A DNA stretch of 64,000 bases from Siphonodentalium dalli (GCA_032622095.1 CP136065.1:149487577-149551576); one strand, 5' to 3'; counted from the stretch's first letter, positions 48,540 through 60,170 are shown. Numbers and translations are program-made. Notes: a model not told the origin generated them from the letters alone.

Positions 48540-49690
48540 TCCAAGTGTTGGAAATTTCCGACCTGACACCCCCTAGTAGGTATAAGGTTGGAAAATTTCT
48601 GATGGCCATTTCAGTTCAAGATTTGGACCAACATCAGGGAAAAATATCACTGTTGACCATTATTTATAAAAACAACAAGTTCCCCATGAGTTCCCCACTA
48701 ATAATTCGTTGGAAATATCAAACTACGAGAACACTTTCAACCTATTGTTGGGTGAAATTTCCAAATTCTGTGTCAGGTATGAATTCTCCAACTATTGAAC
48801 ATTTTGACAAAAGTTATGGGGAGCAGGGACGTGGCTAGATGGTCTCCGCGGGGGGGGGGGGGGGGGGGTGTCCACATTGGAGAATTCAACTGCACCACCC
48901 CCTTGATCAAACAAATACAGTTTTGCTTCCATTTGCACCCACCTAATAGCCATATAGGTTGGGAAGTTCTCCAAATGATGACAATTTCAGTCCCCAATTT
49001 TAACCAAATGTAGTAAAATGTTGTTTTCTTAAACTAATTACCAGTTTTTTTATTGGCCACGGGGAGGGACCATGCATGACACAACGGGCCGACCATGGTT
49101 CGATCCGATGTGCGAAAAATTTGAAATCTGAACAAGAAAATCGCAAAATCCTAGCATCTAGACTCGCCTCAAGCCTTAAAACCTACAGTTGGAAATTTTC
49201 AAACATGACATTCCCACTTAGGATGGAAAATTACCAACTAATGACAATTCCTATGACAATTGTTGACCAAATGTAGGACAATATTAACTAGCAGTTTTTA
49301 ATTGGCCATGGGGGAGGGACCAGGACACTAGCGTTACAAGTGTTGGAAATTTCCAACATGACCCCCCCCCCCCCCCCACCAGGTTTGAAAAATCCCAGCT
49401 GATAGCAATTTCAGTCCAAAAATTTGACCAAATGTAGGAAAATATGCAAATATTGGTAAAAAAAATAATAATAATAACCGCCCCCACCCCCAATAAATTG
49501 TTTGAAAATAAAACAACATTTTCAACCTAACTTTTGTGTGAAATTTCCAACTAATGTGTGTCAGGTATGAAATTTCCAACTGTTGAATTTTTTTACCAAA
49601 GTTGGTTGTGAGACCCCCCCCCCCCCCCCTGTCGCCAAGTCCCTGGGGGATCCCCAATCTCACACACCCCCAAGTTGCATGACCATTGAA
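48540..49690 (+). repeat. 'gttggaaatttccaac' repeat family, four irregular copies
   Basis: Copies near 48580, 48953, 49213 and 49380 share 'ggttggaaaattt', 'atttcagtcc.aa.tttgacc' and 'aaatgtaggaaaatat', separated by C or G runs. The palindromic motif GTTGGAAATTTCCAAC recurs also near 1450, 7240, 34450, 37040, 41400-41830 and 58830. Several copies sit beside 'gacaccccc' C tracts, which makes alignment-prone, expandable units. Confidence 0.65.
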
Positions 49691-50439
49691 GCCCCCTGTC
49701 GCCACGTCCATATGTGTCTTAATTGGCTTGCTCATTCAGTGGCCTAATTTTTAAATCGTTAGAAAATATTCCATTTATGGCAATCTAAATTTGAATTGTG
49801 ATTCACTCTGCATGACTTGGTGCTGTGACTAATTCCTGACTGGCAGCTAAATCATCATGATGTCTGTCAATTAATTAGTTAACAGATCAAGGTTCGAGTC
49901 CGGTTTATTCAGCTATCCGGTTGTGTAACATTTGCAAAAAAGTATGTTTAAAATGTCAATGACAACGACTCCACCAATCTACACCAACGCCAGTTACAGT
50001 TAGAGCATTTTCCAGCTTCGAAGAAGTTCGCAAATGTCCGATCTCGCGGGCAGAAAAAAGACGGGAGTACGCACGCTACATCGTTCATCACGAAGCACAT
50101 GGAGCATGTAGTGTCAATAACAATAGCTTCACGTGGCTAGTGCCCTCACAGAGATCATAACGTATCACTTATCAAAATCAGCCAATCAGAATGCCGTTCC
50201 TTATACAACGGGACAAATTGTTTCAACAACACGACCACTGATGGGAAAACGATTGTTATTATAATTTGCATCCAGGTAATTTGGGCCCACTTTACAAAGA
50301 AACAGATATCTCAATTTGTTATGTCCCCCATATTTAACTGAGATTAAATAATGTTGCCAATAAATGATATGTTATGTTGAATTGTTTTTAATAAAATTCA
50401 AAATATCACTCGCAGCAAAGGTACTTGACTAAATTCTCC

Positions 50440-51130
50440 CAACTATTGGGCTGGAGTTCATACATACAATGAGGCAGCCATATTCGTATGGCGGAACAAG
50501 ATGTCTTCGCAACGATCTCGTTCACCGTTCACATTATTGAATTTTAAAGACAATTAGGAAGAGAATTGGACGATTAAATAATTGTTAATATATACATTTG
50601 TTTGTGACACATCGGTTGATAATATTCTTTGCGCGAATGATGTGTAAGTATCCCGATATAAAATGATGTTTACATATTTTCTTCGACATCGGAAAATCGG
50701 ACAGTAATGTTTTTATTGAAGCCGTAAGGAATCGGCATATTTTTCATTTATTTAATGTCGTGTGCGACAATTCATCATAACTGTTATCTGTGGTGCAACA
50801 TATACGATAGGTTTCTGATGTTATTAGCATTTGTCAACGAACAATAATAGACAAAAATAGATGTTTTTGTGCGCGGAAACATTTATCGCTGAAGCCGCCA
50901 TTTTGTTCCGAAGTTGTAGTTATCCGTCGAGAAGATGAAGGCGCCATTGTCAAGATATTTTGAGCCGTTTTATGTGTCGTGGTAATTGGTTGTCTAGTTT
51001 GTCATTCTTATTCTATATGCCATATATTTTGGTATGTGGGTGCCCCTTATATCCCCCATTTATACGCACATTTGGAACGATATAAATCGACATCACTATC
51101 TTGACCGCGCATTCTTCAACAGTGCGGCAA
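50440..51130 (+). promoter_or_regulatory. Low-repeat segment with YY1-type motifs; possible KAT6 promoter / 5' exon
   Basis: This stretch is comparatively free of the repeats that fill its surroundings and has more CpG. It contains GAAGCCGCCATTTTGTTCCG (about 50891), a match to the YY1-type motif (inverse of CAAAATGGCGGC) common near TATA-less animal start sites, and AAGGCGCCATTGTCAAG (about 50938). KAT6 needs at least one non-coding 5' exon, because its start-codon exon begins at an acceptor (59526). A donor such as tcgtg|gtaatt (about 50980) is possible but weak. This is inference only. Confidence 0.25.
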
Positions 51131-52742
51131 AAAAAATTACAGTAGGCATTGTTCTGGTCTAAGTCTAACTCTGTTCTACCACCTGTCACCATGAATATGT
51201 GTCATGACCGGCTTGTCATGTTATAAAACTTATTCTACAGAAACCATCTATTTCAAACAAGCCTCCAAAAATTATAAAACTCACTGTGGCCAATAACACG
51301 AATGGCTTTAAAAATTTAAAATTTAAATCACAATTTTAACTTGATTTCTAATTCAGGAGGGCATCTAAATATATTTGTTTCAATTTCTTGAGTGATTTTG
51401 GCATATCTAATACTAGTAATTACCAAAAAATTGGTTTAGTAAACTTTAGTTTGTATTAGGTCATAAAATGGAAAGTAAATAAAAATTAAAATTGAATGTA
51501 AATTTTCTCAATCCTAAATGATCTTTATAAAAGTTTACATGAGTCCAGCATAATGACACAATTTTGGACCGCTACGATAGCAATTCAGGCTTACCTTAAA
51601 AAAAAACAAAGAGAGAAAAAAACAACTTATTTAATACCAAGGCTACTACCAGAAGGGGCTACTTGTTCTTATACTAATACCTGCGGTACTGAATTTATAA
51701 ATATACACCACTAATAAATCCTGAGAATTTCTGACTTAATAACAGCGACATCTTCAAATAAAGACTCGCAGAACACCTTTCCATCTGAGCAAACGTCAAG
51801 TTTCCAAAAAGTTTGAAAGCTTAAAAAACTCATATCATACCACTTCCTGTTTAACTGAATTTTGGGCTTTTAAAAAGTTTCTTAGAATGGATTACCAACC
51901 TCTCCCATACCCACCTCCAGGCAGGTTTATTTTAATTATTGTTACAGAAATTTGTCTGTTATAATGTGTCACTTTGTTGTGGGGAATCTTTTGACATGCT
52001 TTATGTAGTTTTATTTTGTAAATGTACCGGTAATTTGAACGAAAAAACAGCCATAGTTATCTCTCTTTGTAAAACTCAAAAGTTTGGGTTGATGTAACTT
52101 GATGATAATGATTGTTTGTGAGACTAATAGTCTGATCTCAGACTGACCCAATTTGACCTACATTGTAATCAATAATAAATTTACAGTCACCTGACCGGAT
52201 CAATATCAATGTCTTCTGAGTTCTGGAACACCTGCCTGTCTTGATATCAGTTTAATTTCACTTGACACTCAATGATGCAAAACACATGTATTTAGGAATT
52301 TAGGAATCTATAGGCACTGTTTAACCCTTTGATAACTGAACAATCACTGAGTGACAGGTAGACATATTATTTCTACTCATTCATATGGAGAGATCGGCTT
52401 ATAAATTCAACAAACAGAATTGATAGGAACATCGCTTTATACAAATGAAATACCAGCAAATCATTGAAATATTTTACTTATTTAATAAAAAGCTAACTCC
52501 ATTCACATGCATGTTGGGTTCTGTAATTTATCTATGGGAATTGTGGAAGTACTAGTAAGTCAAGACTCAAGTGGCGATTCATAGAGAATTTATATACTGG
52601 AAGAATGAAATCTGATTACTACATGTATATTTTATAAGCACTGAATGTCATAAATGCTCATCAGATATATGATACTTGTATTTAATATCTACTGGTATCA
52701 CCAAACTCTTTGATTTTCCTTTCAACATTAGTATATCCTCTG

Positions 52743-53761
52743 TAGGCCCCTGCGAAGCTTCGAGATTCGATTCGTGAATTGGTCGTCCTGATTCGACTGT
52801 CCGATTCGAGTATTTTCGAATCATTCATGATCAGACATCATACATAGGCAATCAACTGTCATAACCCGATGAAAACAACCCAATTGTTATGCCCTATAAA
52901 CAAAGAAATAATCGTGCGACTCGAGACATCGAGATCAAACGGATCGCCGCGTCGACCAATAATCTATAAATAGAACCAAAGTACATGTAAGTAATGTCGT
53001 AATGACTATTGAAGTGACGTAATTGGGAATTCCTGAGGCGCGTGTTTACAAAATAATACAAAACCAAAATGGCTGAGTTTCGTTGCCTGTTCAATTTATT
53101 AAAAGGCGAGAACAAATATGCGTGCACTGCACCACACTTTTGTCTGTTCAACCCACGGGTACAACAACACACCTTAGGCTGCATGTCCTGCAGAAGCACC
53201 CCCGCTCTGTTTCGAGAGAACGACACAGACGGAAAATTCAAAAAAGCCTAAAGTTAAACTTCCAGAAAATTCACAAGTAGGTGATCATGATTCTGCACCC
53301 AAGAAACAGTCCACGATGGGCCAACATTTCGTCCCCAAACGCATAATTATGCCAGACACAAAAAAAAAGTTTGATGCATCCCTTCTAACATATGTTGTCG
53401 TTGATGGGAGACCTTTTGAGTCTGTATCGTAACGTTGTTGATTTTTTGATCATAAAGTATGACCATTTTGCGCGATGATTAACGCCTATGTTTGAACCCG
53501 AGCCATGTAAATGACTAAAATAGTACATTATATTCTTAATTTCTTACGCAGAAGAAATGAAAATAATACACACGCCGAGTTGTTTATGATTTACAAGAAT
53601 CTAATGGTGTTTGTTCAACTTTTCTCCGGTACAATCATGTTAAATTTCGATGTCCGCGAAAGGTGTAGATTCGATTCGAGATTCGATTCAATTCGCAAAT
53701 CATTCTCGTGATTCGATTCGAGATTCGATTCGAAAGGAAATCCCTGATTCGCAGGACCCTA
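52743..53761. mobile_element. hAT-like element with perfect 8-bp duplication and BED-finger remnant
   Basis: Ends are TAGGCCCCTGCGAAGC (52743) and GATTCGCAGGACCCTA (53761). The identical octamer ATCCTCTG flanks it at 52735-52742 and 53762-53769. Subterminal 'gattcgattcgagattcg' motifs match those of the MITE at 18887-19462, so this longer copy, which keeps part of a transposase gene, may represent the source lineage. Confidence 0.93.
53055..53430 (+). pseudogene. Transposase remnant with BED-type zinc finger
   Basis: The frame from 53083 reads ICVHCTTLLSVQPTGTTT then HLRLHVLQKHP, a C-x2-C ... H-x3-H arrangement with the TGTTTHLR..H..KHP signature of BED fingers, the DNA-binding domain common in hAT transposases. 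After a stop and frame shifts, a later stretch reads FDASLLTYVVVDGRPFESV (53370-53428), resembling the segment that follows the finger in hAT transposases. The catalytic core is missing. Flanking ends define the host element (52743-53761). Confidence 0.7.
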
Positions 53762-53829
53762 ATCCTCTGCTAACACTAGGACTGGGCTTTCCCCATCATC
53801 AAAATTCCCAACATTAACAAAGAAAGTTA

Positions 53830-54075
53830 TCAGGTTTTGAGCTTTTGCCATGGGTTGTCATCCATTGTGTGTGCATCCACCAAAAATTTCCTTTGGCACC
53901 CTACAGGCCTCATCCGATCATACAAAATTTCATCTGGAATAGTGACCTCTAGATGCCAGGGAGCCATCGATTATTTACCAAAATTTGTTAAAATACATGG
54001 CCACTTGCAGCCATCTTGGATTTCACATTTGATTCCATTGGCACACCCTGCAGCCAACTTATATTGGATAAATGT
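53830..54075 (+). mobile_element. Head of an AGCTCAAC-family HINE-like element (split copy)
   Basis: 'ttgagcttttgccatgggtt', 'gtgtgtgcatccacc' and a monomer with 'catggccacttgcagccatc' match the left part of this family. The matching tail (59141-59375) lies beyond the AGCTCACC element at 54925-59140, which appears to have split it. Confidence 0.6.
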
Positions 54076-54079
54076 TTTT

Positions 54080-54890
54080 AGGGCTGGCCTCAAACCAATA
54101 TACATGTAACAGAGCCATTTATTGATGTATTCTGACAATTTTTGGTATGTGAGTTTATTGTCACGTATGACGCTGCACACAGAAAATAATTCCCGCCCAA
54201 CTTTCTAACCAGAGTTGTGCCACTTGTTCTATTTATAGTAAATTTTATGTCCGTTAACGCGATAACTTGAACAAATGTCAACCGATTGTATTCTGTAGTC
54301 ATATTTGATAAGTGGACCTTTCACAACAATATCTCAATTGAGTATGAAAACCAGGTTTGTCTGATTTATTTTACCTGAGTTGCGGTCCTTAGTTTGTCTA
54401 TTTTTGGCAATTTTATGACCGTTACTGGTGTTAGAACTCGTGATAACTTGAACAATCTCAAACCAATTCCATTCATATTGGGTGTATGGATCTTTCACAA
54501 CAATATCTCAATGGACTGCGGAAATGAGGTTTGTCCGTTTTGTTTTACCGGAGTTATTGCTCTTAGTTTGTCTATTTTTATAAATTTTAGGACCGTAACG
54601 CGATAACTTGAGAACAAATTTCAACCGATTCCATTCTTATTGGGTACCGTATATGGATCTTTGATAACAACATCTTGATTGAGTTCATATTCCTGGTTTG
54701 TCCCAATTTATTTTTACCTGAGTTATGGCCCTCAGTTCTGATTTATGGTTCTTTAGTTCGCCCATTTTCATTGATTCTCGGTCGGACAGATTTAGTCTTA
54801 TGGGCAAAAAACCTCTACCAGAGCCATCTTTGCTGCACAACCATAATGCCGTGGTTAAACTTTACAGGCATGTTTAGGATCACTTCTGAA
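54080..54890 (+). repeat. HINE-like core monomers, second locus
   Basis: Four or five monomers with 'cgataacttgaacaa', 'aaccgattccattcatattg', 'ctttcacaacaatatctcaa' and 'gagttatggccctcag', colinear with 4950-5508. Confidence 0.7.
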
Positions 54891-54924
54891 TGGGAGCTAC
54901 CGGTATGAAATTTGAAAGGTTTTT

Positions 54925-57900
54925 AGCTCACCTGAGACGAAGTCTCCGGTGGAGCTATAGTCATCACTCCTCGTCCGTCCGTCCATCCGTCTGTCTGTCC
55001 ATCTGTCAACAATTCTTTGAACATCTTCTCCTCTGGAACCGTCAGACCGAATTGGTTCATATTTGGTGTGGATGTTCCCTAGGTGACTCTCATTCAGATT
55101 TGTTCAAATGAGGACACTGGGTCAAATAGTTGCGAAGCCAGGGCCATAACTCTGTAATTCTTACTACGACTTCTTCTCAAATTTCATTGGGCCGAATGGG
55201 TTCATATTTGGTACAAAGGGTCCTTGGGGACTGTTATTCAGATTTGTTCAAATGAGGTCACTGGGTCGAATGTGGGCGGAGCCAGTGACATAACAATTTT
55301 TTATTTTTTTTTGGTTAAATTCAGATTTTTTGAATTTTCACCATACTCAATTTAACAAACAAAAAATTAATTTTTTAATCATTTGATAAAAAATTTAAAA
55401 AGTGACACCATTATAACATCTGCAGAGTTATGAAACTTTAATCTTTAATCTTCTGAAATTACAGAAATATTCCATTACCCATCCCACCTCCCACAAGGCC
55501 CAGACCCACCCCCACCCTGCACCAAACCAACATCCCTTCCAACGGATATCATTTGCAGTATAGTGTCACTAAAGTCACCTTCTTGGGGACCTCATTCTGC
55601 AAATGACACACACTATCACACTATTTCAAGGCTTGATTGTATAATACATTGTGTTGCTTGAGGCCAGGCACATACAATGTAGGAATAGGCACACTAGGCT
55701 TGCTCCTTTGATGATTGTGATTCAGATTTGTTCAATCAGGGTCACCAGGTCAAGTAGGTTACATTACTCTTTCTCTCCATAGTAATTCATGATGTGTCTT
55801 CTATGCAAGAATCAAATGGCCTATTTCGCTTATATTTGGTATGAAATTAATTTACCTTGGGTGACAGATTTGTGAAAATGGGATCACAAAGTCAAATAAG
55901 GGCAGAGCCAGAGACTTAACTATTTCACTACATAGTAATTCTTAAAATATGTTTGCAAGAACTAGTTGGCATATTTAGCATGGAATGTTCTTCCTTGACT
56001 GCAATTCAGATTTTTAGCTCAACTTTATGAAATTTGTCATAGCTGTTGACATCAATATTTAGACCGGAATGATTCATTTTGGGGTCATTCGGAAAAAAAA
56101 CATGGCTGCCATCGGCCATCTTGGATTTCAAAATTCAATCCATTAGCACGGGCTACAGGCCGTACTGTTTGTCTGATCATCATGAAATTTGTCATGGATG
56201 TTAATATTGACATGTAGATGGGAACGAGTAATTTTGGGGTCGTTCGGCCAAAAAACATGGCCGCCGGCAGCCATCTTAGATTTTACTCTTTGCATGACTA
56301 AATCCTTTGACACGGGCTACAGGTCGTACCTTTGGTCGGATCATCATAAAATTTGTCATGGATGTTAACAATGACATGTAGATGGGAAACGAGTCATTTT
56401 TGGGTCATTCGGGCAAAAAACATGGCCGCCAGCAGCCATCTTGGATTTTACTCTTTGTATGACTAAATCCTTTAGCACGGGCTACAGGTCGTACCTTTAA
56501 TCTGATCATCATGAAATTTGTCATGGCTATTGAAATTGGAATGTAGATGGGAAACAAGTTATTTTGGGGTCATTTGGACAAAAAACATGGCCGCCAGCGG
56601 CCATGTTTGATTTCAAAATTCAATCCATTAGCATGGGCCACAGGTCGTACTGTTCGTCTGATCATCACATGAAAATTGTCATGGATGTTAATATTGACAT
56701 GTAGATGGGAACGAGTAATTTTGGCGGCCATCTTGGATTTTACTCTTTGTATGACTAAATTCTTTAGCATGGGCTACAGGTCGTACCTTTAGTCTGATCG
56801 TCATAAAATTTGTCGTGGATGTTAACGATGACATGTAGATGGGAACGACTCATTTTGGGGCCATTCGCCCGAAAAACCTGGCCGCCAACAGCCATCTTGG
56901 ATTTTACTCTTTGTATGACTAAATCCTTTAGCACGGGCTACAGGTCGTACCTTTAGTCTGATCATCATAAAATTTGTCATGAATGTTAATAATGACATGT
57001 AGATGGGAACGAGTCATTTTGGGGTCATTCGGCCAAAAAACATGGCCGCCAGCAACCATCTTGGATTTTACTCTTTGTATGACTAAATCCTTTAGCACGG
57101 GCTACAGTTCGTACCTTTAGTCTGATCATCATAAAATTTGTCATGGATGTTGAAATTGGAATGTAGATGGGAAAGAGTCATTTTGGGGTCATTCGGACAA
57201 AAAACATGGCCGGCTTCAAAATTCAATGCATTAGCACGGGCTACAGGTCGTACTGTTCGTCTGATCATCATGAAATTTGTCATGGATGTTAATATTGACA
57301 TGTAGATGGGAACAATTAATTTTGGGGTCATTCGGCCAAAAAAACATGGCCGCCAGCAGCCATCTTTGATTTTACTCTTTGTATGACTAAATCCCTTAGC
57401 ACGGGCTACAGGACGTACCTTTAGTCTGATCATCATAAAATTTGTCATGGATGTTAATAACAATGACATGTAGATGGGAACGAGTCATTTTGAGGTCATT
57501 CAGCCAAAAAACCTGGCCGCCAGCAGCCATCTTGGATTTTACTCTTTGTATGACTAAATCCTTTAGCACGGGCTATTGGTCGTACCTTTAGTTTGATCAT
57601 CATAAATTTTGTCATGGATGTTAATAATGACATGTAGATGGGAACGAGTCGTTTTGGGGTCATTCGGCCAAAAAACATGGCCGCCAGTAGCCATCTTGGA
57701 TTTTACTCTTTGTATGACTAAATCCTTTACTGCTCATTTTTTACACTCCTTTATAATCTCTCTATTCATTGCTCATCACAAAAAAATTACCTTCTTTACA
57801 AAGTTGAGCTACAGTGTCATTGACACTTTCATTTTAAATGGGGTCACCTGGTCAAATAGGGGCCAAACGAAGGACAGTTTCCTTCTTAATATGCTTCCTT

Positions 57901-59140
57901 CACAAGGACCATCAGGTCTATTTCACTGACATTTATCATATGTATGAAGGGTTCTTTGGTGTGTGGGATTCAAATTTATTCAGATGTGGTCACCGGGTTA
58001 AATAGGGTGGGACCAGGGACATAACTATATGTCTCTATAGTAATTCTTAAAATGTCTTCTCAAGAGAGGTTGGACTATGTATTTAGCTTACATATAGTAT
58101 GGAGCAATCAGGAGGATCCTTTAGTGACTGAGATTCAGATTGGTTAAAATGAGGTCAACCTGTCAAGAAATGGCGGAGCTATGGGGAGTTAACACTTTTG
58201 TGTCTAATAAAATCATTGAAATACCAAATTCATTAAAACATCTACCTTGGAACGACCTGACTGATTAATCTGACATACATGTATTGTGTTTTGGGTCCAT
58301 GGATAATTGGGCTTCAAACATGTCTAAATGGTTTTAGGAATCACTGAACTAAATGGTTTCCCATAGGCGACAGTGTTAACGTTTCGGCCAAATTCACTGA
58401 ATTGAAGCCTGCAGGCCATACCAGTGATGTTTACCCAGCTAGATTGACACCAGTTGATCACGAAAATGCAAGAAAAATCATAGGTCATGTGTTTACATTT
58501 TAAAATAAATCCCCAAGTCTACGACAGGGCTATCTCACAGCCAAATTTGATCTGGAAAAACCCAGAACTACAGCAGCTAGTTAAATAAATTTCCCGCTCA
58601 CAAAAATCCATTCCCCCATTCATTCACCAGTTAAAATTATTTAGATATTATGTACAAATCAAATAAACGCGATATCATCCTTTAATAACGTGTCGCATGT
58701 ATCAGGTGAAGGTCATTCTTCAGTTACCTTCACCTTTAGCATTCCACGGTGTACTCGCTCCCCGACTCTAGAACACATTTAGCTCCCTGATTCCTTTAGA
58801 AAAAGGCGCTTGTGAGATTTGAAATTTCCAACAATTCAGAAAGTTTGAGGTGTCAGTTGTGAAATTCCAACCTAAGACTTGGGAGTCGGTAGCCCGGTCG
58901 GAGGGACCTTGTTGAGCTGGAGGAGGAGGGGGTGATCAGTAATGTACAGTTGGTAATTTCAAGGTGGATTTTCACCAATCTACATACGTGAAGTCTCTCT
59001 AGCCACATGTATATCCTGTTTATAGCTATATTTCTTTTAAAGTGATTATGAAAAGTTCTGACTGTTGTGGTCTCCAGAGTCCCAGTCTTATCAGTCTTTG
59101 CAGTCTGGTGAGCGACCCCACAGTCATTGACTGTCTTGTT
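54925..59140 (+). mobile_element. HINE/pearl-like element, AGCTCACC family, containing a nested satellite-bearing element
   Basis: The left end AGCTCACCTGAGACGAAG (54925) is followed by (GTCC)n (54973-55000) and family cores. A worn double-hairpin MITE lies at 55560-55640, and the AGCTCAAC-family element 56016-57830 is inserted in the T run of a core. The right end CTGGTGAGCGACCC, palindrome CAGTCATTGACTG and tail CTTGTT stop at 59140. It lies about 430 bp upstream of the KAT6 start codon. Confidence 0.8.
56016..57830 (+). mobile_element. AGCTCAAC-family element with 11-monomer satellite (higher-order repeat)
   Basis: The left end is AGCTCAACTTTA. The right end is TTTACAAAGTTGAGCT, palindrome GTGTCATTGACAC, tail TTTC. 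Between them lie 11 monomers of about 160 bp. By the block after 'catggatgtt' they fall into types: gttgacatc (start), ttaatattgacatg (A), ttaacaatgacatg (B), ttgaaattggaatg (C). Their order is start-A-B-C-A-B-B-C-A-B-B, i.e. a C-A-B-B higher-order unit of about 620 bp. Most monomers keep CCATCTTGGA. The minus-strand frames here are periodic shadows. Confidence 0.85.
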
Positions 59141-59375
59141 GATGAAAAACATGGCTGCCACTAGCCATCTTCGCATGACTAAATACTTGGGCGTGCCCTA
59201 CAGCCATTATTTATCATCCAGTTGGTCCCAAACTTCCTATATATGGCTCTTCGGGTTAACCTCTGGTATTAAAAATTTCCATCTTCCTAATTGCTGCAAT
59301 GTATGACAATTTTCCCCTTTCTTACATTGTAAGTTAAGCTACAGTATCATTGACACTACTAGTAATAGTATTCCA
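59141..59375 (+). mobile_element. Tail of the split AGCTCAAC-family element
   Basis: 'gatgaaaaacatggctgcca' and the following 'ccatcttcgcatgactaaat' continue a family monomer; the end is GTAAGTTAAGCTACAGTATC then ATTGACACTACTAG. It lies immediately beyond the right end of the AGCTCACC element. The remaining 150 bp to the KAT6 exon are AT-rich intron. Confidence 0.65.
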
Positions 59376-59541
59376 GTAAGTTCATTGTTTTAATATACAG
59401 CCAGATATGGCCAGCCGGTATATAGCCATTCAAAATCAATTTAAATAAAAATTAGATTATTTACACAAAATGGTACATAGAATAGAAAGGTCATACATAA
59501 ATATACTCTTCTTTTCTAAATTGTAGAAATATTCAATTGAA

Positions 59542-59547
59542 ATGTAA
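59542..59547 (+). promoter_or_regulatory. Minimal start-stop uORF (ATGTAA) in KAT6 5' UTR
   Basis: ATG immediately followed by TAA, 21 bases before the main ATG and in a different frame, inside the predicted exon. Start-stop elements can stall initiating ribosomes and lower translation of the main frame. Function here is untested. Confidence 0.5.
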
Positions 59548-59567
59548 AAAGAATCCAAAGTTTCAAG

Positions 59568-60170
59568 ATGTCTGGTGACGAGTATACTGGACAGGCCAAC
59601 CAGACATATCTAAAATGGCTGTTGGAGGCGATGCAGAAGATAAAGCAGCAAAAGCAGAGGCCATGTACAGACCGAATCTGTAATGCTGTTCGGCAGTACC
59701 ACAAAGTCAGCAAAGATTCCATTGTCGAACAATTGGAACTGGCTGTAAAAGATGGGGCCATCCTGAAGGTTTTCAACAAGGGTATGGTTTCCTACATTGA
59801 CCCAGCTAGAGTATCTAAGCTGAAAACTCGGACGCTGAGTATCAAGAAACGTCAAGACCTCTCAAAGATAATAATACGTTGCATAAGGGAGATAGGAGAG
59901 ACAACTCAGACCACCGTGGGCAACATTGAAAGACATGTGAAGAACAGCTATAGCATCCACGAAGACGGAGATATAGATCTGTTACAAGAATTGAAGCTCT
60001 CTTTGAAAAGGGGATTGCAGAAAGGAACTTTCCTAAAAGAAGGTCGAGTCTATAAATTGGGTATCACAACCAGCTCTGCTGAATCGGAGAGTGGTAGTGG
60101 AGCAAGTTTCTCAATCCCAGATGATGAGTTTCACTTCAGCGAAACTGTTTTTGCTCTGGAGAAAAGCAAG
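59568..60170 (+). CDS. KAT6: MYST histone acetyltransferase KAT6 (MOZ/MORF), first coding exon
   Basis: 201 codons. Residues about 10-80 (QTYLKWLLEAMQKIKQQKQR, ICNAV, VEQLELAVKDGAILKV, NKGMVSYIDP) match the N-terminal winged helix of human KAT6A/KAT6B ([39 protein letters not shown]). Residues about 95-167 (LSKIIIRCIREIGE .. LKLSLKRGLQKGTFLKEGRV, YKLG) match the second, H15-like winged helix. By family knowledge the first binds CpG-rich DNA and the second contacts p300/CBP. A serine-rich linker follows. An in-frame TGA at 59538 within the exon fixes this ATG as the start; A at -3. The acceptor is ttgtag (59526) and the donor aag|gtatac (60171), phase 0. PHD fingers, the MYST domain and the rest are beyond the window. 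Confidence 0.95.

Noticed and set aside
49847-49915. tRNA-like 'ggttcgagtcc' box
   Set aside because: No matching acceptor stem, D-arm or anticodon arm could be folded around it.
57092-57469. 125-codon minus-strand frame, and neighbours at 56570-56770 and 57496-57678
   Set aside because: Periodic translations of the 160-bp satellite monomers; the peptide repeats with the DNA period.
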